Shown: positions 18,301 through 25,744 of the stretch, one piece after another
Layout: each line of letters opens with the position of its first letter
How positions within the stretch are numbered: position 1 is the stretch's first letter
DNA from: Massilia sp. CF038
Lineage (GTDB): Bacteria > Pseudomonadota > Gammaproteobacteria > Burkholderiales > Burkholderiaceae_D
NCBI RefSeq assembly: GCF_900129765.1
Contig: NZ_FQWU01000002.1
Coordinates: 124,001 to 188,000 of the forward strand
Direction: 5' to 3'
DNA length: 64,000 nt
Notes under the pieces: generated by a model
What the model saw: only the letters and a program-made list of their open reading frames with translations
Told to the model about the DNA's origin: nothing
Database searches by the model: none
Translations under genes and position numbers: made by a program

Positions 18301-18782
18301 GCTCGCTCAAGGCTGGCAAGGAACCCGACCTGGCCGCGCCCCTTGCCACCACCACCGAAATCAACCTGCACGTGCCGGCCCTGCTGCCGTCGGACTTCTG
18401 CGGCGATGTGCACGAGCGTCTGTCCATCTACAAGCGGCTGGCCAATTGCAACGCGCAAGACAAGATCGACGACATGCAGGAAGAACTGATCGACCGTTTC
18501 GGCAAGCTGCCCGACCCGGTCCAGGCGCTGATCGAAACGCACCGCCTGCGCGTGTCGGCCAAAACGGTGGGCATCGTCAAGATCGATGTGCATGGCGAGG
18601 CGGCCAGCCTGCAGTTCATGGCCAATCCGCCGATCGACTCGATGCGCATCATCACCCTGATCCAGAAAAACAAGCATATCAAGCTGGCCGGCCAGGACAA
18701 GCTCAAGATCACCGCCAGCATGCCTGACCTGTCGGCGCGCGTGACCCAGGTCAAGCAGACCATCAAACAACTACTCGCCTGA
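15336..18782 (+). CDS. mfd: Transcription-repair coupling factor Mfd
   Basis: 1148-residue DNA translocase that removes RNA polymerase stalled at lesions and recruits UvrA. The domain order is standard: UvrB-like N-terminal modules (1-330), a linker, the RNA-polymerase-interacting CarD/RID module (about 480-555, LKIGDPVVHINHGIGRYMG), then RecG-like helicase motors. Walker A is GDVGFGKTE (about 632-640), motif II is DEEH (about 734) and motif VI contains QLRGRVGRS. A C-terminal TRCF domain (about 1000-1110) follows. Full length, no frameshift. serB follows 15 bp downstream and may be co-transcribed. Confidence 0.98.
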   Translation: MPFDLKKSLPKPGTRFALPTLYGSSDAYALAVAALERKAGGQMLVVLTASASDGQRLLDEIPWFASGKLACHLLPDWETLPYDAFSPHQDLVSERLATLHEVQNGHCDVLIVPATTALVRLAPPSFLAGYTFFFKKGEKLDEARLKAQLTLAGYTHNSQVMSPGEYSVRGGLIDLFPMGSALPYRLDLFGDEIESIRTFDADTQRSLYPVNEVRLLPGREFPMDDAARTTFRSRWRERFEGDPSRSVVYKDISSGIASAGIEYYLPLFFEQTATLFDYLPAGASLALVGDIDAAIKRFWVDTESRYRFLKADRERPILAPDEIFLSDESFFTLAKPYARWAIAKDGGDAASELSAPIPNIAVNRRVDDPLVNLRAYLMQSAQRVMICAESNGRRETLQQYFNEYQLAPAAVEGFEGFLQSDAKLVLGVAPLQAGFALSEAAAGNLIFITETELYAGSGRRAGKKKQEGVTQVESMVRDLSELKIGDPVVHINHGIGRYMGLTSMDLGEGETEFLHLEYAKDTKLYVPVSQLHVISRYSGASPEDAPLHSLGSGQWEKAKRKAAEQVRDTAAELLNLYARRALRQGHAFEYSAHDYQNFADSFGFEETPDQAEAINNVIKDMTSGKPMDRLVCGDVGFGKTEVALRAAFIAVMGGKQVAILAPTTLLAEQHAQTFADRFADWPVRIAELSRFRTGKEINNAIKGMADGTLDIVIGTHKLLSPDVQFTRLGLVIIDEEHRFGVRQKEALKALRAEVDVLTLTATPIPRTLGMALEGLRDFSIIATAPQKRLAIKTFVRSEDGSIIREACLRELKRGGQIYFLHNEVETIQNRMAMLTELLPEARIGVAHGQMHERDLEKVMRDFVAQRFNILLCTTIIETGIDVPTANTIIMHRADKFGLAQLHQLRGRVGRSHHQAYAYLLVNDVSGLSKQAQRRLDAIQQMEELGSGFFLAMHDLEIRGAGEVLGENQSGEMLEIGFQLYSDMLSEAVRSLKAGKEPDLAAPLATTTEINLHVPALLPSDFCGDVHERLSIYKRLANCNAQDKIDDMQEELIDRFGKLPDPVQALIETHRLRVSAKTVGIVKIDVHGEAASLQFMANPPIDSMRIITLIQKNKHIKLAGQDKLKITASMPDLSARVTQVKQTIKQLLA

Positions 18783-18797
18783 CAGCGCGCTCACACC

Positions 18798-19646
18798 ATG
18801 AACATGAATCTGATATTGCAGGGCCCGCACGCCACCCAGGATGCGCTGGCGGGCATTGCCGTGCTGGCCGCGCCCGCGCGCACCACGGTGCTGGGCGCAC
18901 ATGCTCTGCGCTGCGAGCAGGTCGACGCCAGCGCCAGCGTGCGCCAGGCAGTGGAAACAGCAGCAGCGGCAGCCCGGGTGGACGCCACCTTTATCGAAGC
19001 CGGGCGCACGCTGGCCGACTTCAAGCTGGTCGCCATGGACATGGATTCGACCCTGATCACGATTGAGTGCATCGACGAAATCGCTGACATGCAGGGGCTC
19101 AAGGCGCAGGTATCGGAAATCACCGAGGCAGCCATGCGCGGCGAACTCGATTTCAGCGCCAGCCTGATGCGCCGGGTCGCCCTGCTCGAAGGCCTGGAGG
19201 CGAGCGCGCTCGAACGCGTCTATTCCGAGCGCCTGGCCATCTCAATGGGCGGCGAAGCGATGCTGGCCGGTGTGCAGGCGGCGGGCCTGAAAACGCTGCT
19301 GGTGTCGGGGGGCTTTACCTTCTTCACCGACCGCCTGAAACAGCGCCTGGGGCTGGACTACACCCATGCCAATCAGCTCGAAATTGCGGACGGCAAGCTG
19401 ACCGGGCGCGTGGTGGGCGGCATTGTCGACGCCGACGAAAAGCGGCGCACGGTCGAACGCGTCTGCGCCGAGATGGGCATTGCGCCGGCCCAGGCCATCG
19501 TCATGGGCGACGGCGCCAACGACCTGAAGATGATGGGCATTGCCGGTCTGTCGCTGGCGTTTCGCGCCAAACCGGTGGTGCGCGCGCAAGCGGGCATTGC
19601 CCTCAACTACACAGGCCTGGATGGCTTGCTGACGATCCTGCGCTGA
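18798..19646 (+). CDS. serB: Phosphoserine phosphatase SerB
   Basis: 282-residue HAD-superfamily enzyme catalysing the last step of serine biosynthesis. The nucleophile motif is MDMDSTLI with D81 and D83. Motif II is the serine in LLVSGGFTFF, and motif III/IV includes VMGDGANDLKMM, with the Asp pair that binds magnesium. The N-terminal 75 residues form a small regulatory-type segment, as in proteobacterial SerB. The start is 15 bp after the mfd stop, and an operon is likely. The stop lies 3 bp from the convergent GNAT gene. Confidence 0.95.
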   Translation: MNMNLILQGPHATQDALAGIAVLAAPARTTVLGAHALRCEQVDASASVRQAVETAAAAARVDATFIEAGRTLADFKLVAMDMDSTLITIECIDEIADMQGLKAQVSEITEAAMRGELDFSASLMRRVALLEGLEASALERVYSERLAISMGGEAMLAGVQAAGLKTLLVSGGFTFFTDRLKQRLGLDYTHANQLEIADGKLTGRVVGGIVDADEKRRTVERVCAEMGIAPAQAIVMGDGANDLKMMGIAGLSLAFRAKPVVRAQAGIALNYTGLDGLLTILR

Positions 19647-19649
19647 CGT

Positions 19650-20183
19650 TCAGCCGATCTCTTTGCGCATGCGCGTGAGCGCCACCACCACCCCGCCCGA
19701 CAGCGGCAATTCGATCCGCTCGAGCGGGCGGAAGCCGTAGCGCAGATAAAGCGGTTCGCCCGGCATGGTCGACACCAGTTCCAGTGCCTTGAAGCCGGCC
19801 CTGGCGGCGGCGCCGGTGCAATGATCAAGCAGCATCGATCCCAGGCCACGGCGGGCCATGTCGGGGTCAACAAAGAAGGCGCGGATGCGCGCAGGCTCGG
19901 TGGCTGGATCGAGCGGACGGTCGGTGCCGCTTTTGGCCTGGTCGCCGCCGAAATCGGTGGCGCGCCGGCTCCAGCCACCGCAGGCGACAATCCGGCCCTG
20001 CGCTTCGATGGCGAAATAGGTCCCGTCTTCCACCAGCGCGCTGTCGACGCCGAACACTTCACGCGTGATCGCCTCGGCCTGCTGCTCGGTGTAGAAACCG
20101 GCGGCCAGGCCGATGCCGGATTTTTTGATCAGCGCGTTCAGCGCGCTCTTGTCGTCGGCGTGGGCCAGGCGAATGGTGAACAT
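19650..20183 (-). CDS. GNAT-family N-acetyltransferase
   Basis: 177-residue single-domain acetyltransferase using acetyl-CoA. The N-terminus FTIRLAHADDKSALNALI is typical GNAT strand/helix 1. RIRAFFVDPDMARRGLGSMLLDHC carries the pyrophosphate-binding R/Q-x-x-G-x-G/A loop (ARRGLG), and FKALELVSTMPGEPLYLRYGF completes motif A/B. Substrate unknown. Upstream, 27 bp separates it from the end of the triple-repeat protein gene on the same strand, so read-through co-transcription is possible. Confidence 0.88.
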   Translation of the reverse strand: MFTIRLAHADDKSALNALIKKSGIGLAAGFYTEQQAEAITREVFGVDSALVEDGTYFAIEAQGRIVACGGWSRRATDFGGDQAKSGTDRPLDPATEPARIRAFFVDPDMARRGLGSMLLDHCTGAAARAGFKALELVSTMPGEPLYLRYGFRPLERIELPLSGGVVVALTRMRKEIG

Positions 20184-20210
20184 GACGATCCCTTCATCGG
20201 TATCGTCTGA

Positions 20211-21047
20211 TTATATGCGTTTGCCCGCCGCACTGCCGCGGCCTGCCTGCAGCATCACCCCATATGCGGTCAGCGCGCCTGGCGCGGCTGCGCGCGCGAT
20301 CTTGCGTGAAGCGAACCAGCCGGTCAGGCGGCCATCTTCGCGGTCCACCACCGGGCACGAGGCCGACAGCAGCAGCTCCTGGCCGGGCGTGCCACGCAAG
20401 GCGCCGCCGCCAGCCATGACGGCATTGCCGGCAGGGGCACGTACATGCACGCTCGGAAAACCCGTCATCATGCTGGCGTTGCGAATGATGCGGGCGTCGA
20501 ATTCCACGCCCTCGGTGCCGCGAATGCCAATCACAAATGCGGTCAGGCGCGCCTGGCCGGTGTCGGCCAGATCACGGCCGGTGGCGCCCCAGCCACTGAT
20601 TTTGCCATCGCGTCCGATCAGCGGGTAGCTCGATGTCAGCACATTGACCGCGCCCGGGCCGGCGCAATTGTCGCGCGCGCCGCCGCCCGTACCAATCCAG
20701 CCGGCGCCCAGACGGGCGCTCACGCCCGGTTCGCCCACCATGGCACTGGTGGCGCAAAATACTTGCTGCTCAACGGGCACCGGGCGTCCGCCGCGCGTGA
20801 CCTTGATGCCAATGGCGTACACCGCCAGCGGAAACGGTTCGCGGCCCGAAGCGGCCCAGCCCTTGTAGACACCGTCGCCATCGCGCACCGGGTAGCAGGA
20901 CGACAGCACATTGGTGGCGCCGCCGCCCAGGTCGTAAGCGCCGCCGCCCGTGAGGGTATAGCCGTCGGGCAGCCAGGCCGCCGCCTGCTCGCCGGGCAAA
21001 TTGCCCGCCATTGCCACTGCCGCAAAACTTTCGATGACCACGTCCAT
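20211..21047 (-). CDS. Uncharacterised protein made of three related ~60-residue repeats
   Basis: No function recognised. From the ATG at 21047 (preceded by AAGGGGCAGG) the product is 278 residues. A longer frame to 21206 exists, but it would run through the sigma-54 promoter. Three repeats are visible, about 29-82, 116-176 and 207-268. Each has GGGA near its start, an S(S/A)xxP core (VLSSCYP, VLTSSYP, LLSASCP), a GW dipeptide (GWAAS, GWGAT, GWFAS) and a closing hydrophobic strand (VYAIGI, AFVIGI, AYGVML). This suggests an all-beta, possibly propeller-like or lectin-like fold (inference). No signal peptide or membrane segment. A sigma-54 promoter lies at 21102-21117 and a divergent sigma-54 activator at 21243, so it is probably the regulated output of that activator. 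Confidence 0.7.
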   Translation of the reverse strand: MDVVIESFAAVAMAGNLPGEQAAAWLPDGYTLTGGGAYDLGGGATNVLSSCYPVRDGDGVYKGWAASGREPFPLAVYAIGIKVTRGGRPVPVEQQVFCATSAMVGEPGVSARLGAGWIGTGGGARDNCAGPGAVNVLTSSYPLIGRDGKISGWGATGRDLADTGQARLTAFVIGIRGTEGVEFDARIIRNASMMTGFPSVHVRAPAGNAVMAGGGALRGTPGQELLLSASCPVVDREDGRLTGWFASRKIARAAAPGALTAYGVMLQAGRGSAAGKRI

Positions 21048-21101
21048 GCCTGCCCCTTGTTGTTGTCGTTGCCGCGCTGACGCGCTGCCTCTGGCCTTTA
21101 T

Positions 21102-21117
21102 TGCAACATCTGTGCCA
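21102..21117 (-). promoter_or_regulatory. Sigma-54 (-24/-12) promoter
   Basis: On the minus strand the sequence is TGGCACAGATGTTGCA. It matches the sigma-54 consensus TGGCAC-N5-TTGCW, with GG and GC exactly 10 bp apart. The ATG at 21047 would give a leader of roughly 45 nt. The divergently encoded protein at 21243 is a sigma-54-dependent activator, which makes this site highly plausible. Confidence 0.85.
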
Positions 21118-21160
21118 TGACGAAACACGGGCACGCCAAGGCAAAAGCCAGTCCCGCACC

Positions 21161-21204
21161 TGTAAAGCAGCGCGCCTTTACATGTAATCGACGGTGTAAT
21201 TGAC
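21161..21204. promoter_or_regulatory. Candidate activator-binding (UAS) region with repeated TGTAA half-sites
   Basis: A dyad TGTAAAG (21161-21167) N8 CTTTACA (21176-21182) is followed by direct repeats TGTAATCGAC (21183-21192) and TGTAATTGAC (21195-21204), 12 bp apart. The block lies 44-87 bp upstream of the -24 element of the sigma-54 promoter and directly upstream of the -10 box of the activator gene. That is the right place for enhancer sites that could also give autoregulation. Binding is inferred only. Confidence 0.55.
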
Positions 21205-21205
21205 A

Positions 21206-21211
21206 TATAAT
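21206..21211 (+). promoter_or_regulatory. -10 box for the FHA-like/sigma-54 activator gene
   Basis: Exact TATAAT, 31 bp before the GTG start, immediately after the TGTAAT(C/T)GAC repeats. No convincing -35 box, so activator-dependent or repressed transcription is possible. Confidence 0.5.
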
Positions 21212-21242
21212 CTGGGCGAAAATTGCCCTAAGGAATAGCCGC

Positions 21243-22760
21243 GTGATCGATCCGGATAACACCCTGACCACCCATCTGTTCGCACGCGAAGGCGGGCCCA
21301 GCGCAGCCTTGCTGGGACTGACCATTCTGTGGCACCCCGACAGTGCCCGCATCGGCGAGCAGTACATCGGTCCCGCCGGCGAAGGCACGATCGAGATCAG
21401 CCGCTACGCCCCCTTGTTCTTCCGCCCCGGGCAGGACGGCGTGGCGATCGGCCACCGTGCCATCGCCCGCGCGCCCCTGCAGCTGCGCCGCACTGCCAGC
21501 GATGGGCTGATCATCACGCCAGCTGCCAGCGCCATGGCGGTGGAAGTCAATGGCCGCATCCTCGACAGCGTGCTGCAGTTCGAACGCGCCGACATGGCGC
21601 GCGGCGTCGTCATCGGCCTGGGCGGCCACGTGCTGCTGTGCGCGCACTGGATGACGTCATTCCCGCGTGCCAACGGCTTGCCCGGTCTGCTGGGTGTCTC
21701 CAGCGCAGCGATTGCCACGCGCGACCTGATCCGCCAGGTGGCCGCGACCGACCTGTCGGTGCTGCTGCTGGGCGAAACCGGCACCGGCAAGGATGTCGCC
21801 GCGCGGGCCATTCACGGCGCCAGCAAACGCAATGGCCGGCCGCTGGTGGCGGTCAATATGGCCACGCTCAATGAATCGCTGGCGGCAGCCGACTTGTTCG
21901 GCGCCGTCAAGGGCGCCTACACGGGGGCGCAGTCGGCCCGCAGCGGCCTGTTTGCGGAAGCCGATGGCGGCACCTTGTTTCTCGACGAGCTGGGCGACAC
22001 GCCAGCATCGGTGCAGCCGATGCTGCTGCGCGTGCTGGAGACGGGCACCTATCGCCCGCTTGGATCGAGCCAGGATGCCAGCAGCAGCGCGCGCCTGATT
22101 GCCGCCACCGACCAGGACCTCGATGCCAAGGGCTTCAATCAGCCGCTGCTGCGGCGCATGGAAGCGTTTGTGATCCGGGTCCCGCCGCTGCGCGAACGGC
22201 GCGAAGATATTGGCGTGCTGCTGCTCGAGGCGCTGCGGCTGTGCAGCGAGAATGCAGACGAACTGGCAGCGTTTCCGTCCGCCCTGGTCAGCGAGATGTG
22301 CAATTACGATTGGCCAGGCAATATCCGTCAGCTGGTCAATGTCACGCGGCGCGCCCTGATGACGCAGCGCGCCGGCGGCGTGCCGGCACTGGGCCAGTTT
22401 GTCGACCTGACGCCGGCAGCCCGTACCAGCGCAACAGCGCTGCCAGCCGACAAGGCCGAGGCGTCCGCGCGGCGCCGCCTGGCCGACATTGGCGCCGACG
22501 ATTTGCTGCAAGCGATGGAAGACAGCGGCTGGCAGATCAGCGCTGCGGCCCAGCAGTTGGGCGTGTCACGCCCGTCGCTGTATAAAATGATCGAAGCCCA
22601 TGCGGGCATCCGCGCTGCGCCAACGATTCCCGAACAGGAAATCCACATGGCATGGCAGGCGTGCAGCCACGACGTGGCCGCCTGCGCAGCGCTGCTCAAG
22701 ACGCCGTCCGAAGCCCTGCGCCGCCATTTGCGTGCGCTGGGCCTGGAACCTGGCGTCTGA
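21243..22760 (+). CDS. FHA-like/AAA+ sigma-54-dependent transcriptional activator with two HTH segments
   Basis: 505-residue enhancer-binding protein. The N-terminus (about 35-135) looks like an FHA phosphothreonine-binding fold (VEVNGRIL then [12 protein letters not shown]), although canonical FHA residues are weak. The AAA+ domain (about 150-380) has Walker A GETGTGKD (177-184), Walker B TLFLDE and the sigma-contact loop GAYTGA (224-229), Tyr replacing the usual Phe of GAFTGA. A Fis-type HTH (419-452) is followed by a second HTH-like segment (464-500), which is unusual. The GTG start has AAGGAA 7 nt upstream. Divergent from the triple-repeat gene and convergent (10 bp) with the orphan gene of the kinase operon. 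Probably activates the promoter at 21102-21117 in response to Ser/Thr phosphorylation (inference). Confidence 0.85.
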   Translation: MIDPDNTLTTHLFAREGGPSAALLGLTILWHPDSARIGEQYIGPAGEGTIEISRYAPLFFRPGQDGVAIGHRAIARAPLQLRRTASDGLIITPAASAMAVEVNGRILDSVLQFERADMARGVVIGLGGHVLLCAHWMTSFPRANGLPGLLGVSSAAIATRDLIRQVAATDLSVLLLGETGTGKDVAARAIHGASKRNGRPLVAVNMATLNESLAAADLFGAVKGAYTGAQSARSGLFAEADGGTLFLDELGDTPASVQPMLLRVLETGTYRPLGSSQDASSSARLIAATDQDLDAKGFNQPLLRRMEAFVIRVPPLRERREDIGVLLLEALRLCSENADELAAFPSALVSEMCNYDWPGNIRQLVNVTRRALMTQRAGGVPALGQFVDLTPAARTSATALPADKAEASARRRLADIGADDLLQAMEDSGWQISAAAQQLGVSRPSLYKMIEAHAGIRAAPTIPEQEIHMAWQACSHDVAACAALLKTPSEALRRHLRALGLEPGV

Positions 22761-22770
22761 GGGACAACGC

Positions 22771-23439
22771 TTACTGGTTCTTTTTCGGCGGGCTGACACC
22801 GCTGCCCACTTCGCCTTCTGGCATCAGGGTCGACATCGCCGTCATGCCAGGGAACGCGTCGCGCGCCTGGATTTTTGGCGGGCTCACACCGCTGCCGACT
22901 TCACCTTCCGGATCGAAGGAGAAGGCGCGCTGCTCCGTGGTGCCGTCGGCGCGCTGAATTTCCACCGTCAGGACGAAGGCGATTTCCCAGCGTCCGGTGG
23001 CCTTGCCCACGGTCAGTTCGCTATTCCATTCCAAGGCAAATTCGTTGTATTCGGGATCGTCCGGATGGACTGCCGACGGCACGAACTGGCTGCCCGGCAA
23101 GGACACACTGGCGCCTGGAATCGCAATTTTTGTGGTCGTGACAAACGGCGACACCGGCGCGAACTCGGTGCGAACACCAGCGCCAATCTGCGTCACTTGC
23201 GGCATGGTGATCAGGGTGCAGTCCAGCACCTTGAAGCCATTGAACTGACTGTAGCTGCCGGCGCGCACGCGCACACGGGTCAGTTCGCCCACGGTAAAGT
23301 AAATCCCGCCGGCGTAGCGGCCCTTGAGCGGATTGCCATGGCCATCCTTGCGGCTGAAACGCCACTCGAGCGACTGGCCAACCTGGTCAATATCGAAGTT
23401 GGCTTCAATCAGCATGGTGGTGGGTTTTTTTTCTATCAT
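22771..23439 (-). CDS. Uncharacterised protein with duplicated PEGEVGSGVSPPK tail
   Basis: Function not recognised. 222 residues, soluble, no signal peptide. Residues 1-175 are rich in beta-type alternation (IYFTVGELTRVRVRAGSY, WEIAFVLTVEI). The C-terminal tail contains the 13-residue segment PEGEVGSGVSPPK twice, 17 residues apart (DNA 22873-22911 and 22783-22821). The first ATG overlaps the stop of the kinase gene (ATGA, 23436-23439), so the two are translationally coupled and likely work together. The Gly/Pro-rich repeats could be exposed peptides, binding sites for a partner or phospho-acceptors (each has two Ser); this is speculation. Confidence 0.75.
   Translation of the reverse strand: MIEKKPTTMLIEANFDIDQVGQSLEWRFSRKDGHGNPLKGRYAGGIYFTVGELTRVRVRAGSYSQFNGFKVLDCTLITMPQVTQIGAGVRTEFAPVSPFVTTTKIAIPGASVSLPGSQFVPSAVHPDDPEYNEFALEWNSELTVGKATGRWEIAFVLTVEIQRADGTTEQRAFSFDPEGEVGSGVSPPKIQARDAFPGMTAMSTLMPEGEVGSGVSPPKKNQ
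22783..22911 (-). repeat. Duplicated 13-codon peptide repeat inside the orphan gene
   Basis: Copies at 22873-22911 and 22783-22821 encode the same 13 residues. They differ at five nucleotide positions, all synonymous by my reading (Pro, Val, Val, Gly, Pro codons). This pattern implies selection for the peptide after an old duplication. Confidence 0.8.
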
Positions 23440-25571
23440 TTGGCGCTTTCCAAAATGGTGGACTGGTGAAAACGGGAATCGCGCCGAAGCGCAATCAGGT
23501 CGGGCTCGGCATTAATCAAATTGAGCGGATAACCACGCTGACGAGCAAGCAACAATTGTTCCAGGGCCGCCTCGCGCTGGCCCGACAATTCATAGGCCAT
23601 GGCGGCGCGGTAGCGCACATCGGCGCTGTCGGGGTCGGCAACCAGGGCGCGCCGCGTCAGCGCCGCAGCTTGCTCCCTTTCGCCCAGCCTTGCTGAATAC
23701 AAGCCCATGCGCGACATCATGGTCGCATCCTTGGGTGAACGTTCGAGCAAGGGCTTGAGCAAGGCCAGCGCCTGGCGATACGCTTCGCGCGACGCTTGTT
23801 CGCGTCCTGGAATCCAGCGCAGGGTATCGGCCAGATTGGCCCAGCGCACATAGGTGTTGCTGTTGCCGCGCGCCGAGGAGACGGCGTTTTCAAAGGCCTG
23901 CGCCGCGCCCACATAGTCGCCCCGGTTGAACAGCGCGTTACCCAGATTGGTGTACAGACTGCCGTTCGGACGTACCTGCAAGCCTTGTTGCAGCACCTGC
24001 AGCGACTCGTCGCCCCGGTCCTGGCGCAGCAAGGCATAGCTCAGATTTGCATACGCCATCACCGAATCCGGTTCGGCCGCGATACTGCGCCGGAACGCCG
24101 CTTCGGCCCCCTTGTAATCGCCCTGCTCGAAACGCAGCAAGCCCAGCACGTCGAGCAGCTTGCGCTCGTTCGGGTACACGGCCAGCGCGCTGTCGAGGTG
24201 AGTCTGGGCATCGCCAAAGCGCGCCATGCGAATCAGGATATCGGCCTTGATGGTGAGCGCAAAGACATCGAGCGGATCAAGACGCAGCGAATGCTCGATC
24301 AGGCGCAAGGCATCTTCTTTTTTGCCCTGGCCCAGGCGCACGGCAGCCTGCGCCGTGTAAGCCATGGCCAGCTGGTCGTTCAGGCGCAATGCCAGCTGGG
24401 CGCTGGCGTCGGCCCGCTGCAGCCAGGTCTCATCGCGGCTGTCGCCCACGTGGCGCATGTTGTACGCGATGGCCAGGCCAGCCGCGGCGCCCGCATGGTC
24501 GGGCTTGCGCTCGAGGATGGCGTTGAAACGTTCGATGGCAATTTCAAGACTTTCATCGCGGTCGAAGGTCTTGAGGGCATACATCCCCTCACGCATGGCC
24601 ACCGCTTCCGAGAAAAATGGCGTGTGCTGCTTGTACCAGCCAGACGGCGCCAGCAGCAGCGCCGCACCCAGCACCAGGGCCGCCCCGGCGCCACCCATGA
24701 ACAGCTTGTTGCGCCAACGCGCAGGCGGGGCGGACGCGGGCGCCGCCGGCAGCACCACGGCAGGCGCACCCAAGGTCGCCAGACGCGCACCCACGGCTTC
24801 CATCGAAGGCAGGCGCTGCGTCAGGTCGCGCGCCGTCATGGCCCGCACCAGGGCTGCCACCGGGGCACTGGTCTCGGGCGGAAATTCCCATGTCGCCGAC
24901 GACGACTGGATGTGGGCCGCAGCCAGCGACAAGCCGCTTAAATGGGCAAACGGGCGGGCACCGGTCAGCATTTCGAACATGACCACGCCCAGCGCGTAGA
25001 TGTCGCTGGCCGCGCCAGGAGCGGTGCCCAGCATCAGTTCCGGCGCCAGATACGCGACGGTGCCGGGCGACTGCTCGAGCGGCGCCACTTCGGTGGCGTC
25101 CGGGTCAATGCGGCGCGCCAGGCCGAAGTCGAGAATGCGCACCGCGCCTTCGGCGTCGAGCATCAGGTTGGACGGCTTCAGGTCGCCGTGAATCAAGTTG
25201 GCTGCGTGGGCCTGGGCCATCGCATCGGCCACCTGGCCGACGATCGACAGCACTTGCGGCAGCGGCAGCGGACCGCGCGCGCCCAGTTCGCGCAGCGTGT
25301 GGCCAGCCACGTATTCCATGATGATCGACAGCTGCGAACGGTCGCCGTCGATCGAAAAAATGCGCACGAAGGCAGGGTGGCGCAGCGAGGCCGCCAACCG
25401 TGCTTCTTCCAGTAAGTCATCTGGCCGTGCCGTGAGCAGATGCGGCTTGAGCCGCTTGATCGCGACACTGCGCTGCAGCCGGGTATCCCAGGCTTCGACC
25501 ACTTCGCCGAAGCCGCCCTCACCCAGTACGCGCAGCAGCTTGTAGTGACCTAAATCTTGTTCCAGCTGCAA
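23436..25571 (-). CDS. Membrane Ser/Thr protein kinase with C-terminal TPR repeats
   Basis: 711 residues. The N-terminal Hanks-type kinase (about 10-270) is intact: LGEGGFGEV loop (16-24), VAIK lysine K39, alphaC E56, HGDLKPSN with D130 and N135, DFG at 148-150 and APE at 176-178. The catalytic loop is HGD rather than HRD (non-RD), so activation-loop control may differ. A single membrane segment (about 289-309) leads to an array of TPR-like helices (about 330-700; for example YANLSYALLRQDRGDESLQ, YTNLGNALFNRGDYVGAA), presumably a periplasmic or membrane-proximal interaction surface. The downstream orphan gene overlaps by 4 bp. Probable input kinase for the FHA-like activator nearby (inference). 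Confidence 0.92.
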   Translation of the reverse strand: MQLEQDLGHYKLLRVLGEGGFGEVVEAWDTRLQRSVAIKRLKPHLLTARPDDLLEEARLAASLRHPAFVRIFSIDGDRSQLSIIMEYVAGHTLRELGARGPLPLPQVLSIVGQVADAMAQAHAANLIHGDLKPSNLMLDAEGAVRILDFGLARRIDPDATEVAPLEQSPGTVAYLAPELMLGTAPGAASDIYALGVVMFEMLTGARPFAHLSGLSLAAAHIQSSSATWEFPPETSAPVAALVRAMTARDLTQRLPSMEAVGARLATLGAPAVVLPAAPASAPPARWRNKLFMGGAGAALVLGAALLLAPSGWYKQHTPFFSEAVAMREGMYALKTFDRDESLEIAIERFNAILERKPDHAGAAAGLAIAYNMRHVGDSRDETWLQRADASAQLALRLNDQLAMAYTAQAAVRLGQGKKEDALRLIEHSLRLDPLDVFALTIKADILIRMARFGDAQTHLDSALAVYPNERKLLDVLGLLRFEQGDYKGAEAAFRRSIAAEPDSVMAYANLSYALLRQDRGDESLQVLQQGLQVRPNGSLYTNLGNALFNRGDYVGAAQAFENAVSSARGNSNTYVRWANLADTLRWIPGREQASREAYRQALALLKPLLERSPKDATMMSRMGLYSARLGEREQAAALTRRALVADPDSADVRYRAAMAYELSGQREAALEQLLLARQRGYPLNLINAEPDLIALRRDSRFHQSTILESAK

Positions 25572-25744
25572 ATTCGCACTCCGTTGTCATACTGCTAGAA
25601 AATATTTCTATAGTGTACATTTTTTCCGCCTTTTTACGGGGAAAAGTTTCGAGTTTCCCGCTCTGTGTAACAGCCTGTAATTCCGCCCCTGAAAGGACTA
25701 AACTTCTCTATGATGAAATCATCAGAAATGGAAAGGATCCTCCC

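Noticed and set aside
16395-18770. Long open frame antisense to mfd
   Set aside because: No motifs, antisense composition; mfd on the + strand is complete and conserved.
21048-21206. 53-residue N-terminal extension of the triple-repeat protein
   Set aside because: It would cover the sigma-54 promoter, and the ATG at 21047 has a good ribosome-binding site.
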